Below, in pieces: positions 34,977-44,372 of a stretch of DNA of 64,000 bases. Below the pieces are notes generated by a model. The model did not search any database. It was given only the letters and a program-made list of their open reading frames with translations, and was not told the DNA's origin. Source of the stretch: Krasilnikovozyma curviuscula (lineage: Eukaryota > Basidiomycota > Tremellomycetes > Cystofilobasidiales > Mrakiaceae). The position numbers and the translations under genes were made by a program. The stretch is from assembly GCA_014825775.1 (NCBI GenBank), contig MVAQ01000007.1, positions 1 to 64,000 on the forward strand, read 5' to 3'. Position 1 is the first letter of the stretch. Each line of letters starts with the position of its first letter.

Positions 34977-36608
34977 ATGGATCCTCTGGCTTATTCTTCG
35001 TCCCCACCCTCAGGTCTACCTTCTCGACTCTCAAGAAAACTGAGCAGCACCACCACCCAGCCATCACCTCGCGTCCTCGTAGGCATGGGCTCCTTCCCCG
35101 TTGACCCGTCGTCCGTCCTCATCAAACGGACATCTACTGCTGACTTTGTTGGAGGACTCGCTACACCCAAGGACTCGAGCCCAATGCAGGGAGCAGTAGC
35201 CAGATTTGGCGTCGGAAAAGAGAACATTCCCCCCCTCAGTGCCGTGGCTTCATCCTCCCCTAGCGGGTTGGCTGCCAACAGTAGCCCTCTCGCCCGTCCA
35301 CTATTTCGTGTCCCAGCACCACGATTGACAGCAGCCAAAACTCCTATCCTGAGATTCACACCCGCCGAGCCCACCACTCAACAAGATGACGAAAGAGCAG
35401 AGTTGAGGGTCCTTCTCCCTTGCGCGCACCCGCTGCTGTTTGGTCGTTCGCACTCGAGCAACACAATATCCAAACGCTCTCACTGCCTTCCTACCTCACT
35501 TCTTATCCCACCGGTTCATCCAGCCTCAAAGGAAATGCAAACAGTCAGCAGCGAAGGAAAAGACGCGGTCCTCTTCCCTCTCCCTCGATCCGCTGCACAC
35601 TCGTCCCGCGCTCATCTACTCCTCACATTCGTCCCGTCCAGCCCATCTGCCACAGTAGGAGATACCATCCGCATGGTCGTACTTGGACAGAATGGTGTCC
35701 GGCTCATGGGCATGCGGCTGCACCAGGGCGACACCGTCTGGGTCGATCGATTCGGCGGGGTCGTGGATCGTGATGGGAAAGAGAGAAGGGCGAGAAGTGA
35801 GCGAGAGCACGCGGAAGGGTTTGTCGTTGGGTTTTGGGGCGTCGAGGTTGTAGTTGTATGGCCATCTCTTGGAGAGGAGGAGGAATACGAGGAGGAGGCG
35901 AGGGTTGTTGAGGCCGCAAACAAACGACAGACGTTCAATGAGAGGCTCTCCTCCTCCAAGTTGTCTAGGGACATTTCTACTTCCTACGCGCCCCCGTCTC
36001 CACCGCCGTCATCCTCCCCTGTGCCCACGTTTACCGCCAAAGCTGCAGCGACGACAGCCATCAGTCCAAAGAAACGCCTTCTGCTCAGTCTATCGTCTTC
36101 CTCGGGCGAGAACCTTAAGAAAGGTTTTGATATCAGCAATATGTCCAAGCCCGCTGCTCCTGTGTTTATTTCTGTGAGTAAAAACCTTCAGCCTTCAATC
36201 AGCCTAACCAAGGGTAAACTATAACTGATGCCTTCACTTTATGTTCTGAAGCACAAGAGGTCGCTGTCTGTACCTTCATTTGGGAAATCGAGATCATCAT
36301 TGTTACTTCAACAGCTGAAGGGAAAGCTGCCTACTGGCGCCGTGAGTCCCATCGTCCCATCTTGCGAATTTCACTCGCATTCACTCGCATCCCACAATCA
36401 ACCTTTCGGTGCTGACTGGTTTCAATTATTTCTTGTTGTTGAAAGTTGGCCGATGCACCTCGAGTAAAACTTTTGACTCCAACTGCTACATCGAACGTAA
36501 AGGTCATTGCTCAGAAACGCATTGCGTCGGGAGAAGAGAAGGAGAAGAAGATGGTCGTGCCTAAACTAGTCGCCGTTGAGCCTGTGCCAGTAAGTGGATA
36601 CGCCTTTC

Positions 36609-36664
<56 letters not shown>

Positions 36665-37562
36665 CTTCTGTCTGTTTTTTAACTAAGCCTCTCTTCTCTT
36701 GGTGTTCCAAAAGAGTGTCAAAGTCGACGTCGTCGCTGCGAAACCGTCAAAAACGCTCCCTAAAGCGCCAATGACAAACAAACGTACCATCACGCCCTCG
36801 TCCTCTTTCTCGACGTTGAAATCTCAACCTGAACTAAAAAAACCAAAGGTCTCTGTCCCCGAACCATCACCAATGACGCCGAAACCCCCACGTGTCAACG
36901 CTTCTGACCTCCCACCCTCCTCGCCACAGTCGATGGTTTCCTCGTCGGACGAAGACGAAAGTGCAGGGAAGGAAGAAATTAACGACGACTATGGGCCACC
37001 TTCACCAACGTTCTCGCAGATGGAAGAATTTGAGGACCTCCACGGCCACCCAATCCACCTGGCTTTGTCTGCCAGCAGTAGTTTACCACCGGAGCCCATC
37101 GCCCCACTCCCAGAATCGATCGACCTGCCCTCGCTGTTGTCATCCACACTCGTCTTCTCACACCTCACACAGATGACTGTGCCCCTTCTCCTCTCGACCC
37201 TTCTATCCGCCCAGCCTTCGCTCGTCTCCCTAGGCGATCAAAGATCTTGGTCGGCTTGGGTTGACGAGTGTGTCAGCGGTCCGGGAACGATCTTTGGAAG
37301 GGTCAAGAGGGAGGGGAAGGACGCTGCGGGTAAAGATCTTGAAGATTGCTTCTTTTATGACGCGGGTAAGGATACGGATAGCGCGAGGAGAAGAAATCTG
37401 GGTGGGTTGGGGAGACCTGTTAGAGAGAGTACGTTTCATCTTCTCGAAGATTTCTGGCTTTGGTAAGGCTACTAACAATGTCGGCGTGTTTTGTAGCTCA
37501 AAGATCAGGTAAACAGTACTACTTCAAGAGGCCTAGTACGCCTGGGAAGAAAAGGAAGTGAA
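34977..37562 (+). CDS. FHA-domain protein, TOS4/PLM2-like
   Basis: The ATG at 34977 (acaaaaATGG) starts MDPLAYSSSPPSGLPSRL. A Ser/Pro-rich N-terminus contains GVGKENIPP. The FHA-like region has RVLLPCAHPLLFGRSHSSN, then after a loop of about 45 residues AAHSSRAHLLLTFVPSS (the S-S-R-x-H signature) and TIRMVVLGQNGVRLMGMRL. Downstream are proline/serine-rich disordered stretches (two short exons from 36446), acidic DDYGPPSPTFSQMEEFEDL, a helical block with LSSTLVFSHLTQMTVP and LVSLGDQRSWSAWVDECV, and a basic tail QYYFKRPSTPGKKRK ending at 37562. FHA plus disordered regions resembles Tos4/Plm2-type chromatin regulators acting in G1/S or DNA damage control; that role is inference. Confidence 0.7.
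36615..36659. repeat. (CT)n microsatellite in an intron
   Basis: About 22 CT units lie in the intron between the exons ending near 36590 and starting near 36715 of the FHA-protein gene. It contributes a long polypyrimidine tract upstream of the acceptor. Confidence 0.85.
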
Positions 37563-38430
37563 GAAGCCGGCTCTTCGCTCAAACCAGTCATTCGATCTCA
37601 CATCAAAACCTAAGCCAGAGCCTGCCCTCCCAATGCTCGACACCTGACTCTTTCATGTATTCAGCTTGTTAGAAAAGGGCTATCCAGAACTTCAAATATT
37701 CGCTATTTGTTTCTCTATTTTGAAGTGTTACAACAATACTCATAAGTTCAAGTATCATTGACACATCTACGAGATCGCGCAAGTCTCTCATTCAATCCAG
37801 CATTAAGACAGACATTTCCAGCGTATCACTAGCAATTTTGACTTAGACAGTGGCTGTACAGCGCAACTTAACGACAACTTTTTTGTAAGCGAGAATCTAC
37901 CTGGTACAACAGAGTATATTATCACTAGCTCATTGGGGCGGTTTTAAGGTGCGTTTAGAGGGGGCGATTGGAGGGACAAAAGAGAGCACTGTGGGATCAT
38001 CGTCATCACTGCCAGCAATCCTCTCTCGTCAACATCCGCCAATAAAGTCGTGATACACCGGAACACATTGAGTTCAGCAACAACGGCCGCTTTGCCACCT
38101 TCTATGCATAATCTTGTTACAGTGTAGAAGATTGAAGTGAGTAGGACTGAGATGCTCATTCTATAGTGAGTTGTGTTTCCGAATATGGTGCAAATATGGT
38201 GGCAAGTAAGCGCAATCCTGTCTCTCTCCCCATCGATGACAACAAAAATCATTCAATAGTAGTATCACATACAGGAGGTACTATATATCGCCTACAGGTG
38301 AAATTCTACAATTTGGGAGCTTCCTGAGGTAGCCTGCCGATCTCAAAGATCAGATACGTAGGCTGATCAGACCGCCTGGCTTACCTCAAAGTAGCAGTTT
38401 TTCTTCTTCTTTTCATTTATCTTTCTCATT
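37563..38430. other. Intergenic region
   Basis: About 870 nt after the FHA-protein gene with no supported gene. The minus-strand open frame 37944-38252 has no recognisable features. Confidence 0.5.
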
Positions 38431-38574
38431 ATGATGGCGATCCGCAACTGGCAGATACCTGGTTATGCTGGAGCTGCCGGAGCGACCAAAGACGGCAGTC
38501 TCAAAGCATACACCAAGCTTTACAGAAATGAATCTCGCGAGAATTACTCGCTTGAAGAAATTCCAGGAAGATAA
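38431..38574 (+). CDS. Possible small protein (47 aa)
   Basis: A short frame begins MMAIRNWQIPGYAGAAGATK and ends SLEEIPGR. It follows directly on a pyrimidine-rich leader (TTCTTCTTCTTTTCATTTATC), the usual 5' context of genes in this window, and its composition is protein-like. It is intronless as read, and I recognise no family. It could equally be an upstream ORF-like chance frame or the first exon of an unresolved gene, so support is weak. Confidence 0.25.
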   Translation: MMAIRNWQIPGYAGAAGATKDGSLKAYTKLYRNESRENYSLEEIPGR

Positions 38575-38865
38575 AACATATGATCTGGGAGCTTATCACG
38601 TCAGGTCAAGGATAGAGAGGAAACTTGCACGAACGACGCAACAAAAAATGAAAATACAACTTTTTCACCCTATCTCAGCGAAATCCGATTCGTATCTCAG
38701 GTGACGACGAACTCCCAATTGCCTTCCAGACTCTGTATGTAAGCCCCTTTTATCTCAATAGCTTTGATTTTGCTTACCCCATAACTTATTACCTCTCTGA
38801 AAAACTCGAACGGCAGCCAATTTTCTTCCAGTCGCTTACTGTCTCATCGTCAATTCTAGTCAAAG
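38575..38865. other. Upstream region of TIM9
   Basis: Short gap upstream of the TIM9 start; no other feature is seen. Confidence 0.4.
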
Positions 38866-39811
38866 ATGGATTTCTCGCAGTGAGTGGTATCATTCTGATC
38901 ATCTTGATGATATTCCTACCGCTTTGCGACTGACCTTTTTAATATGGGGTGGTCTGATAAGGTTCAATCAAGCTGAACAGGCTGTCATGACCAAGGTTAT
39001 CGAAAAGAAGCAGAGTACGTAGCAATCCTCGCTAATTCTAGATAGAAGCTCTTAATGGGACTCCCTGAGTTTATAAGAATGAACCAACTGCTGTGTAAGT
39101 ACCTCTGGGGCTGATCACGTCCTACTTCTGCTTTTTTTTCCACTGTCGTCTATCCACCCCTAATTCGAACCGCCCTCCCCTTTAAATTTCCCCAACACCA
39201 CCTCACTTTGATCGGAAATGGCTCTCTTTTGTGGCATTTCCGGAATTTTAGTGCAAGACTTCATGAAGCTCTATTCTGGATTAGTTGAAAGATGCTTCAA
39301 CTCGTGTGTTAATGACTTCACGTCAATGGCTCTTACTGGTAAAGAGGTACGTTTTGTTTTGTTTACCGGTTCCTAGGCTTGCATTTTGGAAGGAGTGGAG
39401 AAGTGATAAGAGTGGCTGGACGAGATTGAAACTTGAGCAACGTTGTCTGGTGGTCTCATTTCTTAGCTGCAACGCTGAACTGCGGTCAAAGCTCGGATCT
39501 TCTCCAACTTATCTCTGACCTTGTGCTAATGTTGTTTTCCTTTACTTCGCACTTCAGGATACCTGCGTGAACCACTGCGCCGACAAGTTCTTAAAGCACT
39601 CGGAGAGGGTCGGTGCCAGATTCGTTAGTGACAACAACCCTTCACCCTTCTCCCCTCTCTGTCGTTCCTGATTTACTAACAGCTCACTCCTCTAATTTTC
39701 CCTTCCTCCCGCTGCTTTTCTACTATCGGGCAACTTTGTCTTCGGTATTTCATGGCTGTTCCAATAAAGGCTGAACACAACGCTGCTCAGATGACAGCTG
39801 CTCAACAGTAA
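38866..39811 (+). CDS. TIM9: Mitochondrial import chaperone Tim9
   Basis: The spliced product is 89 residues from five exons: [20 protein letters not shown], then [50 protein letters not shown] and [14 protein letters not shown]. Twin CX3C motifs (Cys37/41 and Cys57/61) spaced by 15 residues, and the [13 protein letters not shown] end, are diagnostic of Tim9. With Tim10 it forms the hexameric intermembrane-space chaperone that carries membrane proteins to TIM22 and SAM. The long intron around 39016-39251 contains a well-formed 17-nt pseudo-exon. The first exon is only 14 nt of coding sequence. Confidence 0.92.
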
Positions 39812-40227
39812 TGGAAAGTGGCATGATTTACATTGCTCAGCATCTAGTGTATCAATAATATAACATCAGCTTCCCGGCCTGTATCTTCAGTGATTATAGA
39901 AACGCTGCCAGACCATCTAATTGAGATTTAGCGCAATCATCTGGGCAGAAAAAAGCATGTTAACCTCTACATCATTCATTGCATCTAATAGCAAAGCGAA
40001 ATCATTTTGCATTGCAAATCAGGATAGATGACAAAATGATGTTTGATACAGTGGATAAGTGAATACGTGCTACATGCAACTATGGCTGAAAGTAACAATA
40101 CTTTTCGTTCGAGAATAAACTAAAGCGAAGGATAGATTATGGGGAAAGAATGAGAGGCACACCAAGCGTATACGTAATGCAATCATCGCGAAAATAATCG
40201 AATGAAAGCGATGTTGAAGACCGTAAT
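39812..40227. other. Convergent intergenic region
   Basis: A 416-nt gap between the 3' ends of TIM9 (+) and the repeat precursor (-). A/T-rich, with no gene seen. Confidence 0.5.
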
Positions 40228-40978
40228 TTACACATCTGTACCAAGAGTGTCAAGAGTGGAACCAACCTGATAGATTTAAAGAAAAAGTCTGTTAGAATTT
40301 GGTTCGATAGTATGAAGCAGCTCTTCAACTCACTCCAGGGGCAAGACCACCCAAACCCAAAGTGTCCAAGAGAGTAGTGACATCTGGGCTCAAGTCGTTG
40401 AGGAGCTGGCGCTTCTTGACGTCTGAGCCGAGGGTGGTAAGAGTAGATCCAACCCCAGGGGCAAGGCCACCCAAACCCAAAGTATCAAGGAGAGTGACGA
40501 CATCTGGGCTCAAGTCGTTGAGGAGCTGGCGCTTCTTGACGTCTGAGCCGAGGGTGGTAAGAGTAGATCCAACCCCAGGGGCAAGGCCACCCAAACCCAA
40601 AGTATCAAGGAGAGTGACGACATCTGGGCTCAAGTCGTTGAGGAGCTGGCGCTTCTTGACGTCTGAGCCGAGGGTGGTAAGAGTAGATCCAACCCCAGGG
40701 GCAAGGCCACCCAAACCCAAAGTATCAAGGAGAGTGACGACATCTGGGCTCAAGTCGTTGAGGAGCTGGCGCTTCTTGACGTCTGAGCCGAGGGTGGTAA
40801 GAGTAGATCCAACCCCAGGGGCAAGGCCACCCAAACCCAATGTATCCAAGAGAGTAGTAACATCTGGGCTCAAGTCATTGAGAAGTTGTCTTGATTCTGG
40901 AGCAACAGCGACTGGAGCAGCTGAGGCCAAGGTCATGAGGGACGCGACAAACGCGATGGTGCTGATGGAGAATCTCAT
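40228..40978 (-). CDS. Kex2-processed repeat secreted peptide precursor (KEP)
   Basis: Two exons (40978-40334 and 40266-40228) give 227 residues. Residues 1-20 are a signal peptide (MRFSISTIAFVASLMTLASA), then APVAVAPESR. Five tandem units follow, each starting QLLNDLSPDV, then (T/V)TLLDTLGLGGLAPGVGST and L(T/D)TLG(S/T)DV. The first four are followed by KKR; the fifth ends the protein at GTDV. Kex2 cleavage after KR and carboxypeptidase trimming would release five Cys-free peptides of exactly 37 residues, three of them identical. The intron (67 nt) cuts the last unit. This is the organisation of fungal KEPs such as alpha-factor precursors and Ustilago Rep1; the repeat sequence itself matches none I know. 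Function (surface-active, signalling or structural) is unknown. Confidence 0.85.
40381..40840 (-). repeat. Perfect 120-bp tandem repeat inside the KEP gene
   Basis: Period 120 nt equals one 40-codon peptide unit. From 40381 to 40840 the DNA is identical copy to copy, including third codon positions. The flanking first and last units differ by a few bases (for example T/V at unit position 11 and wobble changes). Such homogeneity implies recent expansion or gene conversion, and copy number is likely to vary between strains. Confidence 0.9.
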
Positions 40979-41108
40979 TGTTGTTTGTGGAGATGTGAAG
41001 CTCTAGGAAGGTATTAGATGTGGAGGGGTGAGGATGAGAAGGCGAAGATGAGAAGATGTGCTGGTTGATGTGCTGGATGAGAAGTAGAACGAGGGTAGAT
41101 CTGTTGGG

Positions 41109-41116
41109 CTTTTATA
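41109..41116 (-). promoter_or_regulatory. TATA box of the KEP gene
   Basis: On the minus strand TATAAAAG lies about 131-138 nt upstream of the ATG at 40978, followed by a CT/CA-rich leader. The spacing and leader type match the Gly-rich secreted gene at 9.6-10.7 kb. Confidence 0.6.
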
Positions 41117-42423
41117 CCTCAGAACACAGATGTGGCGTAACAACAGCCGACGTTTTAGCTCCATTCTTAGATTCAATAACCAGAGTAGTCCTGAGAGCTA
41201 AAACATCTGCATCATGAGGGTTGTTGTCATTCACCGGGCAGGCAATTTGCGTTAGTAACTTGCTTCAACCCCTTGAAAGCTCGAGTGTCGCGCCAAAATT
41301 ACCAAGGTTTTGGGATCTGACGCTTTCCGCCACCACTAAAACTAGTCGGTCAATCAAACTGCATCATCATCGTCACATCAGTTAGAATCGTAACCAAAGT
41401 TTCGGACGAAGTCAGTTTGGAGCTAGGAGGCATCCGTAGGCAAAGTTTACCTCTACGCTGCTCTATGCAGTGCACGATTGCTGTCTTGTTGTTTTAATGA
41501 CACCGAAGCACCCAGGCGGCGCGGAAGGAATCAATACTACAGCTCCAGAGAAGTCGCCCGGAAGACTTGCGCTCATACATGGAGTCATGAAGTGTTTTCA
41601 AAGAGATTTGAGGGCACTCGGAGATCCACGTCGATTTGCTCGCTGCCCCAAGAAAACACGCACCTAGTGTTTTAGACTCCACCCAAATTGCGCAGCGGCC
41701 CTAGTCTCGGGAACTATCCTGTTAATGGCTTTGTAGCTCTGTTCGGATGTGTTATATGGACCCAATAAAGGGTAACCCGACCTCGGATGTTTTTGTCACT
41801 GTTGTTGTGCTGCCTAACCCACGGGGTGGAACAGCGTCATGCGAGTACCATCACCCAATGGATGAGCTCGTCATGGAGACGCAACGTCATTCTCCTCATA
41901 GGCATTTGGTTTTGGTCCACGAACAACGTCACCTAGTTTTCTCTTGGTGAAGTTGATTTCGTCGAGTGAGGAGGTCAACGAGAGAGCATATTGTAGATTT
42001 GTATGTTATATAAATCACAGCTGCAGTTGCCGAGCTGAAGAGCAATGAAAGATGGGATTTCTTCTGTCAAACACCTGTCGAGAGACCCCCTTCCCAGCAT
42101 GTCCGGTAACTGGCCAAGAAAAAAAAGAAAAAAAAACAACCGTCGCGACGTGGCGTCATCGGTATTTTCAGCCGCCCTAGTTGCAATCACCTATGGTCTA
42201 AGTTGCAGCCAATAAACCAAAGTAGTCTGCACGTAGTCGCAGCACTAAAAGCTCATAGCGTCCGAATCATGCAAGGCCGATGTGCAGACTCTAGCAGATG
42301 ATATGATCTGTGGTGCCGTGGCTAAAAAATCCAACTGATAAGGTAGCATTCAGCACTTCACATGGGATATTCCACTTTTCTCTTGACCATCACCATCCTC
42401 ATATCTATCTTTTTTGGACAGCC
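41117..42423. other. Divergent intergenic region
   Basis: About 1.3 kb upstream of the KEP gene (-) and the coiled-coil gene at 42424 (+). Open frames (41470-41667, 41747-41950, 41975-42190) show no support. A short A-run with interspersed G occurs near 42117-42137. It likely holds regulatory DNA of the KEP gene. Confidence 0.5.
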
Positions 42424-43890
42424 ATGACCTCGTTCGCTGTATCTCGAGAAGTTTTCCCCGCCAATCGACGACACTCACTCTCAGCAGTTGGTGGTAACGA
42501 CCGCTCCTCTCCATCGACCTCCCGATCCTCAGATCTTAGTAGGAGTGTTTCAATGATAGGGAATAGAAGTGCTGATACCTTAGATTCTAACGATGTAAGC
42601 TCAAATTCCTCTTAATTGCAACTTCGTGCTTCTATTGCGACTTGAACTGATTTTTTCCCCTTATTTTGCAACTGGCAAATCAGTCGAAGGGTTACCCAAC
42701 TCCCTATCTTCGTTCTTCTTTTGGTCGTCGTTCAGTTGACGAAACCAGTAAATCTCATCCGCCGCACCCTGTTCCTCATACGATGATCATTCCAAATCGT
42801 CGAGCGTCTTCCTACTCCCCAAACACCTCTCCTACTCTTATTCCTTCGTCAGAACCCGAATATAGAGTCAAGACCCAAGTCCGTGCAACGCCAGCCACAC
42901 CAACGCGCAGCGCTTCGCTCCGTGAGAAGCTTTCACCGCTGAAGCGCTTGTCATGGACCGGTAGTCGAGAGATAATACCAGCAATACCTCTGGTGAGAAC
43001 TAAGACAATCTCAGATCCTCCAAGCTCTGGAAAGGTGGAGAAGAAGGAGGTTTTCCTGGTAATTGGTCGACAGCCCGGTAAGCACTGTTTGTTTTGATTT
43101 CGGATGTTTCAGATTACAAGTAACTAAAATACGCCGTCATTTTTTTATATTTGTCATCAATTCTTCTAGTTCAACCAGTTGTTCTACCACTCCTTACACC
43201 ACCTCCATCACCGCCTTCCTCTCACAGTTCCGATTACTCGTTGTCCGACACTGACTCGAAAAAGAGTCTCGAGGAGAATGAGGAGAACGACCTAATGGTA
43301 CAAGCTGCAACGTCTGCACTACATCGCAGAAGAACTCTTGGATCTATTCAGGAGGCTACTTGTACAGAGACTACTACTAGTCGTCACGTACGAGGCACCT
43401 CTCTCGACTCAACTTCGTCCTCCGCTTCGTCTTTGTCCTCGCTGCCCTCTCTTTTCGAAGATATCTCTATCGAAAATGTTCAACACCCTCTCGTCAATGA
43501 GGAGCCGTCCTCCCCAACCTCTTCTATAACCCCTTTCAGCACTTGGGATCGTTGGGATAGAGAATGCAATCTTCTCCCCAGTTTCAAGGAACATGACAGC
43601 CTCAGTTACAGGGACAGGTTGTCTTTTGAGATGGAAATCGATAGGTTGAGTCGGGAACTCGCTGTTTTTCAAAACAGAGAGGCTGGACTTCAGAGAACCA
43701 TCCAGGAAAAGGAGCAGATGTTGAGGGAGGAGAAGAGGTTGACCGCTACTTTGAAGGAGGTCATCAGACGGAAAATGTACTCCGATTGCCTTCCACCAAG
43801 ACCGCCCAGAGTGAGCAATCGTTTCATCTAAACAAATGAGATACGCAAACTAATTTTCCTTACGTTCAGGCTCCCAGTCGACTCTTGTAA
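42424..43890 (+). CDS. Uncharacterised Ser/Pro-rich protein with C-terminal coiled coil
   Basis: The ATG at 42424 starts MTSFAVSREVFPANRRHSL. About five exons give a basic, Ser/Thr/Pro-rich, probably disordered protein (KGYPTPYLRSSFGRRS, RATPATPTRSASLREKL, SPLKRLSWTGSREI), followed by an acidic middle (SDTDSKKSLEENEEND) and a C-terminal coiled coil from about SYRDRLSFEMEIDRLSREL to LREEKRLTATLKEVI. It ends PPRAPSRLL after a 66-nt intron. Many R-x-x-S and S-P sites suggest a phosphoregulated cytoskeletal or polarity protein. I recognise no family. It is followed in the same direction by the CM1-motif coiled-coil gene. Confidence 0.7.
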
Positions 43891-44372
43891 TGGATGGTAT
43901 TGTTTTCGCGTGTTGTTATCCTGTTCGATCTTTGTGTATAGTCAAAGCTACGGCACCACTTCGTTGTAAATACTATAGCTATAGGTATGTCAATGGGTGT
44001 TCCTCTCGTTGATCTCGGTCACAGCAAGCATTTTCGGGTTTGCTGTCGTATCGAAAAAGAATTTGATTTTGAAAGGGCAAATGATTGCATGAGTTTATTG
44101 AGAAACTACCCATATTCTAGCGGTTTGGGCTTATAAGTCACCTCTTCTCTCAATTCTTTTGTTTTTCGAGAATTGATTTTTTTCTCTCACCGCGTCGAGC
44201 ACTCGACCTCGCCTGCTGGTGTTTTTCGAACGATAACACAGCCAATATTCGAGGAGCCCAACCTACAAGCTAACCAGCTTTCTCCGAGGTGTCTTCAAGT
44301 GCTACTGGGGGCTGGATCCCTCTCTCAATATAGGTAGAGGCCCCAACTGGTCCAAAAAACAACGATTTCTTC
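43891..44372. other. Intergenic region
   Basis: A 482-nt gap between two plus-strand coiled-coil genes. Nothing gene-like is seen. It contains the promoter of the downstream gene. Confidence 0.5.

Noticed and set aside
36228..36470. Separate ORF between FHA-gene exons
   Set aside because: It overlaps the short downstream exons and introns of the FHA-protein gene in the same direction.
40381..40840. CRISPR-like or minisatellite array
   Set aside because: Period 120 equals 40 codons, the frame is open throughout and each unit ends KKR, so it is a coding repeat.
40362..41006. 214-codon plus-strand open frame across the repeat gene
   Set aside because: It is the antisense shadow of the periodic KEP coding repeat; no start context or signal, and the minus strand carries the signal peptide and Kex2 sites.
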